Below are positions 33,664 to 41,451 of a DNA stretch of 64,000 bases, one piece after another. How positions within the stretch are numbered: the first letter of the stretch is position 1; every line of letters begins with the position of its first letter. The DNA comes from Micromonospora coxensis. Lineage in GTDB: Bacteria > Actinomycetota > Actinomycetes > Mycobacteriales > Micromonosporaceae. Under the pieces are notes generated by a model. It saw only the letters and a program-made list of their open reading frames with translations. It ran no database searches and was not told the origin of the DNA. The position numbers were made by a program, and so were the translations under genes. The stretch lies in assembly GCF_900090295.1 (NCBI RefSeq), contig NZ_LT607753.1, forward strand, positions 4,588,001 through 4,652,000, read 5' to 3'.

Positions 33664-35217
33664 ATGCGAAGTAGACGACTCCGCCTCGCGCTCAGCGCCG
33701 CCGCCACCGCCCTCGTCGCGGCCTCCGTGCTGACCGTGATCGGGCGCGCCGACGCGCACACCGTCGCGCCCGTCAACCCCAACGCCTCCGCCTCGACCCG
33801 CAGCGTGCTCAACTGGCTGGCCCACCTGCCCAACCGGAGCACCAACCGGATCGCCTCCGGCTTCTTCGGCGGCTACAGCAACAGCGGCTTCTCCCTCGCC
33901 CAGACCGAGGAGCTGCGCAACGCCACCGGGCAGTACCCGGCGATCCTCAGCTGCGACTACGGCTCCGGCTGGGCCACCAACAGCGACATCACCGCGCTGG
34001 TCGACCACTCCTGCAACGCCAGCCTGAAGTCCTGGTGGAACAGCGGCGGCCTGGTCACCATCAGCGTCCACTCGCCCAGCCCGGCCAACGCCAACGGCGG
34101 CGGCCTGAACACCGCGATGGGCAACTTCGCCGACCTGCTCAATCCGTCCACCGAGGCGGGCGCCCGATGGCGGCGACTGCTGGACAAGATGGCCGCCGGC
34201 CTGCAGGACCTGGAGAACGCCGGGGTGCCGGTGCTGTTCCGGCCGTTCCACGAGATGAACGGCGACTGGTTCTGGTGGGGCAACCGTGACCAGGGCACCT
34301 TCCGGCAGGTCTGGCAGCAGATGCACAGCTACCTCACCGGCACCAAGGGGCTGGACAACCTGCTCTGGATCTACTCCGCCGACTTCAGTCGGGGCAACCG
34401 CACCGCCTTCTACCCCGGCGCGTCCTACGTGGACATCGTCGGCATGGACGCCTACGACGACAACCCGCAGACCTCGGGCATCCAGTCCGCGTACCAGGAG
34501 CTGACCGCGCTGGGCAAGCCGTTCGCGTTCGCCGAGATCGGACCGGACAGCCAGGGCTCCTTCGACTACGGCAGGTGGATCACCGCCTTCCAGCAGAGCT
34601 ACCCCCGGACCACCTACTTCCTGGCCTGGAACGACGGCTGGGGCCCGGCGCGCAACGCCGGCGCGAGCACCCTGTTCAACAACTCCTGGATCGCCAACCG
34701 GGGCGAGGTCGACCTCGGCACGATCGTCGAGCCGAGCGGTCCGCCGCCGTCCAGCCCACCGCCCGGCGGCACCCTGCTGGCCGGCTTCGAATCGGGCACC
34801 GACGGCTGGGCCGGCACCAACGTCACCGGCGGACCGTGGCGGGTCAACGAGTGGGCCGCCCAGGGGAGCTGGTCGCTGAAGTCCGACGTCAACCTCGCCG
34901 CCGGCGCCAGCTACCTGCGCCGCACCGTCACCCAGAGCCTGTCCGGGCGGACGACGCTGCGGGCCACCGCCCGGGTCGCCCCGTGGGGCAACCACGCCGC
35001 CGGCACCCAGGCCAAGCTGTACGTCAAGACCGGCTCCGGCTGGCAGTGGCACGACGGCGGCGCGGTCACCGTCACCTCCTCGGGGGCGACGCTGACCCTC
35101 AACCTGTCCGGCGTGGCCAACCTCGGCGACGTCCGCGAGATCGGCGTGCAGTTCGTCCCGGCCGGCGGGGCCGGCGGCGGCTCCGCCGTGTACGTCGACA
35201 ACGTCACCGTCCAGTAG
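33664..35217 (+). CDS. Secreted GH26 beta-mannanase with C-terminal carbohydrate-binding module
   Basis: The 517-residue protein has a 34-residue signal peptide (RRLRLALSAAATALVAASVL) and a GH26 catalytic domain to about residue 360. The acid/base Glu197 is in RPFHEMNGDWFWWG and the nucleophile Glu291 is in FAFAEIGPDS. After a Pro/Ser linker comes a beta-sandwich of about 145 residues (LLAGFESGTDGWAG to VYVDNVTVQ), which is like mannan-binding modules. It cleaves internal beta-1,4-mannan bonds outside the cell. The ATG at 33664 follows AAAAGGTTGGTCC. A 16-bp stem-loop terminates it, and a dyad lies upstream. Confidence 0.9.
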   Translation: MRSRRLRLALSAAATALVAASVLTVIGRADAHTVAPVNPNASASTRSVLNWLAHLPNRSTNRIASGFFGGYSNSGFSLAQTEELRNATGQYPAILSCDYGSGWATNSDITALVDHSCNASLKSWWNSGGLVTISVHSPSPANANGGGLNTAMGNFADLLNPSTEAGARWRRLLDKMAAGLQDLENAGVPVLFRPFHEMNGDWFWWGNRDQGTFRQVWQQMHSYLTGTKGLDNLLWIYSADFSRGNRTAFYPGASYVDIVGMDAYDDNPQTSGIQSAYQELTALGKPFAFAEIGPDSQGSFDYGRWITAFQQSYPRTTYFLAWNDGWGPARNAGASTLFNNSWIANRGEVDLGTIVEPSGPPPSSPPPGGTLLAGFESGTDGWAGTNVTGGPWRVNEWAAQGSWSLKSDVNLAAGASYLRRTVTQSLSGRTTLRATARVAPWGNHAAGTQAKLYVKTGSGWQWHDGGAVTVTSSGATLTLNLSGVANLGDVREIGVQFVPAGGAGGGSAVYVDNVTVQ

Positions 35218-35225
35218 CGACGGCG

Positions 35226-35263
35226 ACGGGCCGGCGTGACCACCCCCGGTCACGCCGGCCCGT
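35226..35263 (+). terminator. Stem-loop terminator after mannanase gene
   Basis: A perfect 16-bp stem (ACGGGCCGGCGTGACC and complement) closes a six-base loop (ACCCCC), 8 bp after the stop codon. It is not followed by a U-run. Confidence 0.7.
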
Positions 35264-35502
35264 CCGCGTCCGCGCAGGAGCCGGCGGTCCGGCGGGCGGT
35301 GGAGGCGACGTGGTGGACGTCTTCGGCCCTGCAGCTCCTTCGACCCGGCGGCGGCGCTGCGGTCCGGCCGAAGGGGCCGGCGGTGGGCCGGCCGGATCTG
35401 GCGGCCCGCCCGCCCGGTGGCTACGCTTCGATGGTTCGCCGCCCGGGAGGCGGTCCTCAGCCCTGAGGTGCGCGCCCACAGAAGAGAGCCGGAGCGACCA
35501 CC

Positions 35503-37773
35503 GTGCTGCCCCACGACGTCCGCCGCGAGGCGGTCACCCCGCGCACCCGCCGGGTCGGCGTCGTCGTCGCGGCGGCGGTCGTCCTCGTCGAGGCGGTCTG
35601 GCTGGTCGTCGCGCTGCCGCAGGCGGCGCTGGTCAGCGACCTGGGCGCGATCACGGTGGCGTCCTGGGCCACGGTCGCGTGCGCGAACGCGGCCCGCCGG
35701 CACCCGGCGCCGCTGCGCCGGTTCTGGACCCTGCTCGCGGTCACCATGGGGCTGGCCGCCGCCGGCCGTACGCTCTGGGCCGTCGAGCGGATCGGCAGTC
35801 AGGAGCTGCCGCACACCTTCCTGATCGGGGCGGTCTTCACCACCGGGATCGTCACCGGCACCGCGGCCCTGCTCTGCTCGCTGTCCGCGCCCCGCAGCCT
35901 CGTCGGCCGGGCCCGCACCCTGCTCGACGGGGTGATCGTCGGGCTCGCGCTGATCCCGATCGGCTGGGTCGTGGTGTTCCGGGACATCGCCACCGCCGAC
36001 CTCGCCGATCCGCTGCGCACCTTCGGCCTGCTCTACCCGATGCTCGACCTGATGCAGCTGACCATCCTGGTCGCGGTCGCCGGACCGAGGCGTCCGGTGT
36101 GGCGGCCGCTGACCCTGATCGGGGCGAGCCTGGCCGTCCGGGCCGGGGCCGACGCGGTCTACGTCTCGCTGGTCGCGCACCACAGCTACGCCCCCGGACA
36201 CCCGATCGACCTCTGCTGGCCGCTGAGCTACCTGCTGGTCGCGGTGGCGGCGAGCCAACCGCCGCCACCGCCGCGCTGCGAGGGCGTCGACGAAAGCGCC
36301 GAGTCGCCGCTGCCGCCCTGGTGGCGGGTGGCCCTGCCGTACCTGCCGGTGGGCGGGGCGATCATCGCGGTGGTGCTCGCCCGCCGTCCCAGCGGGCAGA
36401 CCCCGCACCTCGTCTTCACCGGCATGATGGCCCTGCTCGGCGTGCTGGCGCTGCGCCAGGGGCTGGCCGCCAACGAGAACCTGCGGCTGGTCGGCCGGCT
36501 GCGCCGGCTGGCGTACACCGACCAGCTCACCGGGCTGCCGAACCGGCTGATGTTCAACCGGCGGCTGCGCCGGGCGCTGCGCGACGGCCCACCGGTCGCC
36601 GTGCTGCTGCTCGACCTGGACGGGTTCAAGCAGGTCAACGACCGGTTCGGCCACGCCACCGGGGACGCCCTGCTGACCGCCATCGCCGGCCGGATGCGGG
36701 ACGCGGTCGGCGACGACGGCGACATCGCCCGGCTCGGCGGCGACGAGTTCGCGGTCCTGGTCGACGCGACCCGGCCGGTGTCGCCGGAACGGCTCGCCGA
36801 GCGGCTGCTCGCCGCCCTGCAACCGTCGCCCGGCGAGGAGGACGTCGGCATCCACCCGTCGGCCAGCATCGGCATCGCCGAGTACGGCCCGCAGCACGCC
36901 TCGTACACCGACGTGCTCCGCGACGCCGACATCGCCATGTACGCGGCCAAGGCCGCCGGGAAGTCGGCGTACCGGACCTGCACGCCGGCGCTGCGGGAGT
37001 CCGCGGTGACCCGGGCGGAGCTGATCGCCGACCTGCGCCGGGCGGTCGACGAGCGGCAGTTGCACCTGGACTACCAGCCGATCGTCGACCTGGCCACCGG
37101 CGCGGTACGCAGCGCGGAGGCGCTGGTCCGCTGGCGGCATCCCCGGCTGGGGCTGCTCGCTCCGGCGGCGTTCCTGCCGTTGGCGGAGGAGACCGGGCTG
37201 ATCGTGCCGATCGACCGCTGGGTGATCCACGAGGCGTGCCGGGCCGCCGCCGGGTGGCGTGAGCGGGTGCCCGAGGCGACCGTCGCGGTCAACATCGCCG
37301 CCGCCCATCTGCGCCGGCCGGACCTGATCGCCACGGTCACCTCGGCCACCGCCAGCGCCGGCCTGGCTCCCCGCGCGTTGACCCTGGAGCTGACCGAGTC
37401 GGCCTTGATCGACGGCAGCGAGTCCGTGCTGGAACGGCTCGCCCAACTGCGGGATCTGGGCATCCGCATCGCCATCGACGACTTCGGCACCGGCTACTCC
37501 TCGCTGAGCTACCTGCACCGCATCCCGGCCACCGAGCTGAAGATCGACCGCTCCTTCGTGGCCCGGCTCGACACCGACCCCCGGGCGTACGCCACCGTGG
37601 AGATGGTGACCCGGCTCGCGGGCGCGTTCGACCTGATGGTGGTGGCCGAGGGGGTGGAGACCGAGGAACAGCACGCGGCGGTCACCGCGATCGGCTGCGT
37701 CCACGGCCAGGGCTACCGGTACGGCCGCCCCGGCGCCCTCACCACCCTCCACCCCCACCCCACCCCCGCCTGA
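35503..37773 (+). CDS. Membrane-bound GGDEF/EAL cyclic-di-GMP turnover protein
   Basis: The 756-residue protein has about eight or nine hydrophobic segments up to residue 300 as a membrane sensor. The GGDEF domain (residues 340-495) keeps the catalytic LGGDEF near 412. The EAL domain (about 515-750) has the signature EALVRWRH near 540, DDFGTGYSSLSYL and the EGVETEEQ end. Both domains keep their key residues, so synthesis and breakdown of cyclic di-GMP are both possible; which dominates cannot be seen. It begins at GTG after GGAGCGACCACC. In actinomycetes this messenger controls development through BldD. Confidence 0.9.
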   Translation: MLPHDVRREAVTPRTRRVGVVVAAAVVLVEAVWLVVALPQAALVSDLGAITVASWATVACANAARRHPAPLRRFWTLLAVTMGLAAAGRTLWAVERIGSQELPHTFLIGAVFTTGIVTGTAALLCSLSAPRSLVGRARTLLDGVIVGLALIPIGWVVVFRDIATADLADPLRTFGLLYPMLDLMQLTILVAVAGPRRPVWRPLTLIGASLAVRAGADAVYVSLVAHHSYAPGHPIDLCWPLSYLLVAVAASQPPPPPRCEGVDESAESPLPPWWRVALPYLPVGGAIIAVVLARRPSGQTPHLVFTGMMALLGVLALRQGLAANENLRLVGRLRRLAYTDQLTGLPNRLMFNRRLRRALRDGPPVAVLLLDLDGFKQVNDRFGHATGDALLTAIAGRMRDAVGDDGDIARLGGDEFAVLVDATRPVSPERLAERLLAALQPSPGEEDVGIHPSASIGIAEYGPQHASYTDVLRDADIAMYAAKAAGKSAYRTCTPALRESAVTRAELIADLRRAVDERQLHLDYQPIVDLATGAVRSAEALVRWRHPRLGLLAPAAFLPLAEETGLIVPIDRWVIHEACRAAAGWRERVPEATVAVNIAAAHLRRPDLIATVTSATASAGLAPRALTLELTESALIDGSESVLERLAQLRDLGIRIAIDDFGTGYSSLSYLHRIPATELKIDRSFVARLDTDPRAYATVEMVTRLAGAFDLMVVAEGVETEEQHAAVTAIGCVHGQGYRYGRPGALTTLHPHPTPA

Positions 37774-37877
37774 CCCCCCACCCACCCTTCCCCCGGCGCC
37801 CGCCTCACCCCTCGCCCCGCGCCCGCCCCGCGCCCGCGCCCGCGGCCCGCGCCCGCCTCGCCGCCGGCGCCCCGGGG

Positions 37878-37939
37878 CGCTCTTTCAGAGAAAGAGTGGC
37901 TATTCACGGCCCGATAGCCACTCTTTCTCTGAAAGAGCG
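37878..37939. repeat. Nested 26-bp inverted repeat (hairpin/cruciform element)
   Basis: Two perfect 26-bp arms (37878-37903 and 37914-37939) flank the 10-base loop TCACGGCCCG. Inside each arm is a smaller hairpin: CTCTTTC-AGA-GAAAGAG on the left and CTCTTTC-TCT-GAAAGAG on the right. The AT content is far above its surroundings. It could be a terminator or a repeated intergenic element. Confidence 0.9.
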
Positions 37940-37991
37940 GCTGACTGGGGGTGGTGGTTCTCGCGTTCCAGGAGGCGCGGCAGGGTGGAGC

Positions 37992-38012
37992 GGGGGGGGG
38001 GGGGGGGGGGGG
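37992..38012 (+). repeat. Run of 21 G residues
   Basis: A homopolymer of 21 G, followed by TGGGGTGGG, is visible. It could be a slippage-prone tract or an assembly problem. It lies 146 bp before the next gene start. Confidence 0.9.
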
Positions 38013-38157
38013 TGGGGTGGGCGGAGGGCCTGGGGTGGGGCGGGTACAAGGTCCCGGAGAGGACAGGGGGTTCGGCCCTGACCGGGGGCGTCCATGATCG
38101 CGCACGATATTGCTCGACACACCGACGCGCCCCTTACGCCCCCTCGGGAGATACCAG

Positions 38158-38796
38158 ATGAAGCGCCGCACCCTCGACCTGCTGCTCAGCATCGGCGGCC
38201 TGGGCCTCACGGTCCTGCTGCTCGTCGCCGGCATCGTGCTCACCACGAACGCCAACTTCGCCAACGACTACGTGCGTGACCAGATGGGTGCGCAACACAT
38301 CTCCTTCACACCGGCGGACAAGCTCAGCGACGAGGAGAAGAAGGCCGACTGCCTGGTCGAGTACGCCGGCCAGCCGCTGACCACCGGCAAGCAGGCCGAG
38401 TGCTACGCCAACGAGTACATCGGGCTGCACCTGAAGAACATTGCCGGCGGCAAGACGTACGCCGACCTGGGCGAGCCGCAGAGCGAGCTGAAGGCGAAGG
38501 TGAAGGCCGCCACCGAGGCGAACGACCCGGCCCTGGCCGACCTGCAGAAGCAGCTCGCCGAGGTGACCGGCCAGCGGGACACCGTCTTCAAGGGCGAGAC
38601 GCTGCGCGGGCTGCTGCTCACCTCGTACGGCTTCAGCGAGTTCGGCCGCAAGGCCGGGCAGGCGGCCCTGGTCACCTTCATCGCCGCCGGGCTGCTCCTG
38701 CTGCTGTCGATCGCCGGTCTGGTGCACGCCTTCCGCACCCCGGCCAGCCAGGCCTTCGCCGCCCCCGAGCCGACGAAGGACCGGCTGAACGCCTGA
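38158..38796 (+). CDS. Uncharacterised two-TM membrane protein
   Basis: The 212-residue protein has membrane helices at about residues 10-33 (LLSIGGLGLTVLLLVAGIVL) and 170-195 (ALVTFIAAGLLLLLSIAGLV). The extracellular loop between them includes Cys pairs that could form a disulphide (KADCLVEYAG, KQAECYANEY) and a helical stretch. No family was recognised. The start at ATG 38158 follows GGGAGATACC. It lies alone between two repeat-rich gaps. Confidence 0.8.
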   Translation: MKRRTLDLLLSIGGLGLTVLLLVAGIVLTTNANFANDYVRDQMGAQHISFTPADKLSDEEKKADCLVEYAGQPLTTGKQAECYANEYIGLHLKNIAGGKTYADLGEPQSELKAKVKAATEANDPALADLQKQLAEVTGQRDTVFKGETLRGLLLTSYGFSEFGRKAGQAALVTFIAAGLLLLLSIAGLVHAFRTPASQAFAAPEPTKDRLNA

Positions 38797-38807
38797 CCGC
38801 CCCGACC

Positions 38808-38860
38808 CGGCCGCCCCCGCTCTCCCCGACCCCCTCGGGAGACCGGGGGCGGCCGCGTTT
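38808..38860 (+). terminator. Probable terminator after two-TM protein gene
   Basis: A 12-bp stem (CGGCCGCCCCCG / CGGGGGCGGCCG) encloses a 24-base loop that has its own short stem (CTCTCC with GGGAG), followed by CGTTT. It begins 12 bp after the stop. Confidence 0.5.
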
Positions 38861-38912
38861 CCACCCCCGAAAGGTCCGCCCGCCCCGCAGAATTCAGGGG
38901 CGGGCCACTGCC

Positions 38913-39095
38913 CGCCTTGCCGGGCGGGGCTGTCCCGCCCTGCCGGGTACGGGTGTCCCGCTCTGCCGGACGCGGGTGTCTGTCTTGCCGGGCGGGGCTG
39001 TCCGCCGTGCCGGGCACGGGCGTCCCGCCTTGCCGGGCGTGGGTGTCCGCCTTGCCGGGCGTGGGTGCCCACCTTGCCGGGCGTGGGTGTCCGCC
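38913..39095. repeat. Degenerate 22-23-bp tandem repeat, about eight copies
   Basis: Units with the shared core TGCCGGGCGNGGGTGTCC run head to tail with small changes and no unique spacers. The apparent protein frame across it is a repeat artefact. It fills most of the 421-bp gap between 38797 and 39217. The remainder holds the terminator above and the promoter of the regulator below. Confidence 0.85.
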
Positions 39096-39164
39096 GGATC
39101 GCCGGTCCCGGGGGCCGTGGCGCCGGCGCGGGGCCGCCCGACTGACCGCGGTGCCGAATCGGGC

Positions 39165-39196
39165 TTGACCCTCACGCGGCGGGAGGCGGGAGCCTT
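39165..39196 (+). promoter_or_regulatory. Candidate MerR-type promoter of tipA-like gene
   Basis: A -35 box TTGACC (39165-39170) is followed after 19-20 bp by GAGCCTT as a possible -10. The long spacer contains the weak dyad CCTC/GAGG. MerR-family promoters have 19-20-bp spacers that the activator remodels, so autoregulation is plausible. Confidence 0.45.
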
Positions 39197-39217
39197 GGTC
39201 GCGGAAGGGAGGGAACC

Positions 39218-39976
39218 ATGGCGTACACGGTGGGGCAGGTGGCGAAGGCGGCCCGGGTGACGGTCCGGACGCTGCACCACTACGACGAGATCGGGCTGCT
39301 GTCGCCCGGCGGGCGTACCCCGGCGGGCTACCGCCGCTACGACGACGCGGACCTGGAGCGGTTGCAGCACATCCGCTTCTACCGAGAGCTGGGGTTCCCG
39401 CTGGAGGAGATCGCGGCGATCCTCGACGACCCGGACGCGGACCCGGCGGCGCACCTGCGCCGGCAGCACGAGCTGCTCACCGACCGGATCGGCCGGCTCC
39501 GGGAGATGGTCGCGGCGATCGAGATCGCGATGGAGGCGAGACGGATGGAGATCAGGCTCACGCCGGAGGAGCGCTTCGAGGTCTTCGGCGACTTCGACCC
39601 AGACGCGCACGCCGAGGAGGCGGAGCGACGATGGGGCGGCAGCGAGGCGTACCGGGAGTCGACCCGGCGGACGGCCGGCTACTCCAAGGAGGACTGGCTG
39701 CGCAACAAGGCCGAGAACGAGGAGTGGGGGCGACGGCTCGTCGAGGTGATGGCCTCCGGCGCGCCGGCGGACTCGCCGGCGGCGATGGCGCTGGCCGAGG
39801 AGCACCGGCAGCTCATCACCCGCTGGTTCTACGACTGCTCGTACGAGGTCCACACCGGGCTGGCCGACCTGTACGTGGCGGATCCCCGGTTCACCGCGCA
39901 CTACGAGCAGATCGCACCCGGGATGACGGCGTACCTCGCCGAGGCGATCCACGCCAACGCGATCAGCCGCGCCTGA
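39218..39976 (+). CDS. tipA: MerR-family regulator with TipAS-type antibiotic-binding domain
   Basis: The 252-residue protein has a MerR DNA-binding domain (residues 1-75: YTVGQVAKAARVTVRTLHHY, then GYRRYDDADLERLQ), a coiled-coil to about 110 and a TipAS ligand domain in the rest. The reactive Cys of TipAS is preserved in FYDCSYEVHTGLADLY. TipA of Streptomyces lividans binds thiopeptide antibiotics covalently through this Cys and activates its own promoter. The size is as for TipAL. A stop-proximal 13-bp hairpin ends the gene. GAAGGGAGG lies before the ATG. Confidence 0.88.
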   Translation: MAYTVGQVAKAARVTVRTLHHYDEIGLLSPGGRTPAGYRRYDDADLERLQHIRFYRELGFPLEEIAAILDDPDADPAAHLRRQHELLTDRIGRLREMVAAIEIAMEARRMEIRLTPEERFEVFGDFDPDAHAEEAERRWGGSEAYRESTRRTAGYSKEDWLRNKAENEEWGRRLVEVMASGAPADSPAAMALAEEHRQLITRWFYDCSYEVHTGLADLYVADPRFTAHYEQIAPGMTAYLAEAIHANAISRA

Positions 39977-39986
39977 TCGATGAGTC

Positions 39987-40023
39987 GGGTGCCTCCCCGG
40001 GGTCTACCCTCGGGGAGGCACCC
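39987..40023 (+). terminator. Terminator after tipA-like gene
   Basis: A perfect 13-bp stem (GGGTGCCTCCCCG / CGGGGAGGCACCC) with an 11-base loop starts 10 bp after the stop and ends 36 bp before the next start. Confidence 0.7.
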
Positions 40024-40059
40024 ACCTTCCGACCATGCCCGCACCACCGGAGGTCCGCA

Positions 40060-40344
40060 GTGCTCATCGTCGCCGGCACCCTGTACGTCGATCCGGCCGG
40101 GCGGGACGCCTACCTGGCCTCCTGCGTGGAGGTCGTCCGGCAGGCGCGGTCCGCGCCCGGCTGCGTCGACTTCGCGATCAGCGCCGACCTGGTCGAGCCG
40201 GCCCGGATCAACGTGTACGAGCGCTGGGAGAGCGACGAGCGGTTGCTCGCTTTCCGGGGTGCCGGGCCCGCCGAGGAGCAGGTGACGGCGATCCGTGGCG
40301 CGGAGGTGCACAAGTTCCGCATCTCCGGCGTCGAGGCCCCCTGA
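40060..40344 (+). CDS. Antibiotic-biosynthesis-monooxygenase (ABM) domain protein
   Basis: The 94-residue protein (LIVAGTLYVDPAGRDAYLAS) has the ABM ferredoxin-like fold pattern, including SAPGCVDFAISADLVEP and VYERWESDERLLAF. Members act as dimeric quinone or polyketide monooxygenases, or as binding proteins. GTG at 40060 follows GGAGGTCCGCA, a strong ribosome-binding site. The gene has its own region after the tipA terminator, so joint control is not certain. Confidence 0.85.
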   Translation: MLIVAGTLYVDPAGRDAYLASCVEVVRQARSAPGCVDFAISADLVEPARINVYERWESDERLLAFRGAGPAEEQVTAIRGAEVHKFRISGVEAP

Positions 40345-40382
40345 GGCGGCGTCGGTCGGATTGGTCGCGGGGCCCGATCGAC

Positions 40383-40466
40383 GCCGGTCAGCGCCAGGCC
40401 GGCGGGTAGCCGGAGGCCCGCGCGCACCCCGGCAAGGCGACGGCCGGTCAGCGCCAGGCCGGCGGG
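40383..40466. repeat. 24-bp direct repeat with 60-bp spacing
   Basis: A 24-bp stretch beginning GCCGGTCAGCGCCAGG occurs identically at 40383-40406 and 40443-40466. It lies in the gap between the ABM gene and the hydrolase stop codon. On the minus strand both copies read PPAWR-stop, so it may be a duplicated remnant of a gene end. Confidence 0.7.
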
Positions 40467-40482
40467 CCGAGCATGGCCGAGG

Positions 40483-41361
40483 TCACGACGTGCCGGTCGT
40501 CCGGTGCAGGAAGGCGCGGATCAGGTCGGCGATCTCGGCGCCGTGGGTCTCCAGCGCGAAGTGGCCGGTGTCCAGCAGGTGGATCTCCGCCTCGGGCAGG
40601 TCCCGGGCGTACGCCTCGGCGCCGGCGGCCCCGAAGATCTCGTCGTGCCGTCCCCAGGTGACCAGCGTCGGCGGCCGGTGCTCGCGGAAGTAGCGCTGGA
40701 AGTCGGGGTACGCGTCGAGGTTGAACTGGTAGTCCCAGAACAGTTGGAGCTGGATCTCGGCGTTGCCGGGCCGCTCCAGGCCCGCCTGGTCGAGCAGCCA
40801 GGTCTCCGGGGCGATCCGGTCCAGCAGGTCGGCGGGGACCCCGTGGGTGTACTGCCACCGGGTCGACTCGGGCGTCAGCAGTCGGCGGACGGCCGGCTCG
40901 TGGGTGGCGCGGTCCTTGGCGTGGGCGAAGAGGACGTCCCAGAACGGGGTGAAGCCCTCGAGGTACGCGTTGCCGCTCTGCGCGATGAGCCCGGTGACCC
41001 GGTCCGGGTGGCGGGTGGCGATCCGCAGGCCGATCGGCGCGCCGTAGTCGTGCAGGTAGAGGGCGAAGCGGTGGACGCCGAGGGTGTCCAGCAGTGCCTC
41101 GGTCACCTCGGCGAGCCGGTCGAAGCGGTAGTCGAACTCGCCGAGCGGGGGTGCGGAGGAGTGGCCGAACCCGACGTGGTCGGGGGCGATCAGGTGGTAC
41201 TCGTCGGCCAGGGCGGGGATCAGGTCGCGGAACATGTGCGAGCTGGTCGGGAAGCCGTGCAGCAGGACGAGGGTGGGGCGGGCGGGGTCGCCGGCCTCCC
41301 GGTAGAAGATCTGCTGGCCCTGCACCTCGACGGTCCGGTGGCGGGTGGCGGACAGGGACAC
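40483..41361 (-). CDS. Alpha/beta hydrolase, haloalkane-dehalogenase/epoxide-hydrolase-like
   Basis: The 292-residue protein has the HGFPTSSHMF oxyanion region near residue 35, nucleophile Asp in LYLHDYGAPIG near 105 and His in DTGHFALE near 270. A possible acid is in WGRHDEIF. The Asp nucleophile with HDYG suggests a dehalogenase- or epoxide-hydrolase-like enzyme rather than an esterase. GTG at 41361 follows GGAGTCCCC. It is divergent from a TetR-type regulator, with two operators in the 90-bp gap, so its substrate is likely the inducer or a relative. Confidence 0.88.
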   Translation of the reverse strand: MSLSATRHRTVEVQGQQIFYREAGDPARPTLVLLHGFPTSSHMFRDLIPALADEYHLIAPDHVGFGHSSAPPLGEFDYRFDRLAEVTEALLDTLGVHRFALYLHDYGAPIGLRIATRHPDRVTGLIAQSGNAYLEGFTPFWDVLFAHAKDRATHEPAVRRLLTPESTRWQYTHGVPADLLDRIAPETWLLDQAGLERPGNAEIQLQLFWDYQFNLDAYPDFQRYFREHRPPTLVTWGRHDEIFGAAGAEAYARDLPEAEIHLLDTGHFALETHGAEIADLIRAFLHRTTGTS

Positions 41362-41380
41362 GGGGACTCCTCGACAGTCG

Positions 41381-41398
41381 GGAGAACGATCGTTCTCC
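41381..41398. promoter_or_regulatory. TetR-family operator 1 (perfect 18-bp palindrome)
   Basis: GGAGAACGATCGTTCTCC is a perfect palindrome 20 bp upstream of the hydrolase start. It shares its sequence with the second site 35 bp away. The hydrolase promoter probably overlaps it. Confidence 0.8.
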
Positions 41399-41415
41399 GG
41401 TTGCCTGCTACGGTA

Positions 41416-41433
41416 GGAGAACGAACGTTCTCC
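41416..41433. promoter_or_regulatory. TetR-family operator 2
   Basis: GGAGAACGAACGTTCTCC differs from a perfect palindrome only at its centre and lies 18 bp upstream of the regulator start. The centre-to-centre distance from operator 1 is 35 bp. It should mediate autorepression. Confidence 0.8.
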
Positions 41434-41451
41434 GCGCAAGGGGGATCCGCT

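Larger units (their letters stand above)
37774..38157. other. Gene-free, low-complexity interval with inverted repeat and poly-G
   Basis: The first 90 bp are almost pure C/G with repeats of CCCGCGCC type. A large nested inverted repeat at 37878-37939 and a run of 21 G at 37992-38012 follow. Apparent frames in it are low-complexity artefacts. I see no gene. The last 50 bp hold the leader of the 38158 gene, with GGGAGATACC before its ATG. Confidence 0.75.

Noticed and set aside
31786..37785. Minus-strand open frame of about 2000 codons
   Set aside because: It is antisense to well-supported genes (nuclease partner, mannanase, GGDEF/EAL). Its low-complexity Arg/Gly/Val-rich translation is the usual shadow in a high-GC genome.
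38913..39095. Tandem repeats considered as a CRISPR array
   Set aside because: Units are contiguous and degenerate, with no unique spacers of 30-40 bp and no cas genes.
38917..39168. Frame encoding a Cys/Pro/Gly-rich 83-residue peptide
   Set aside because: It is made by translating the tandem repeat and has no convincing start signal.
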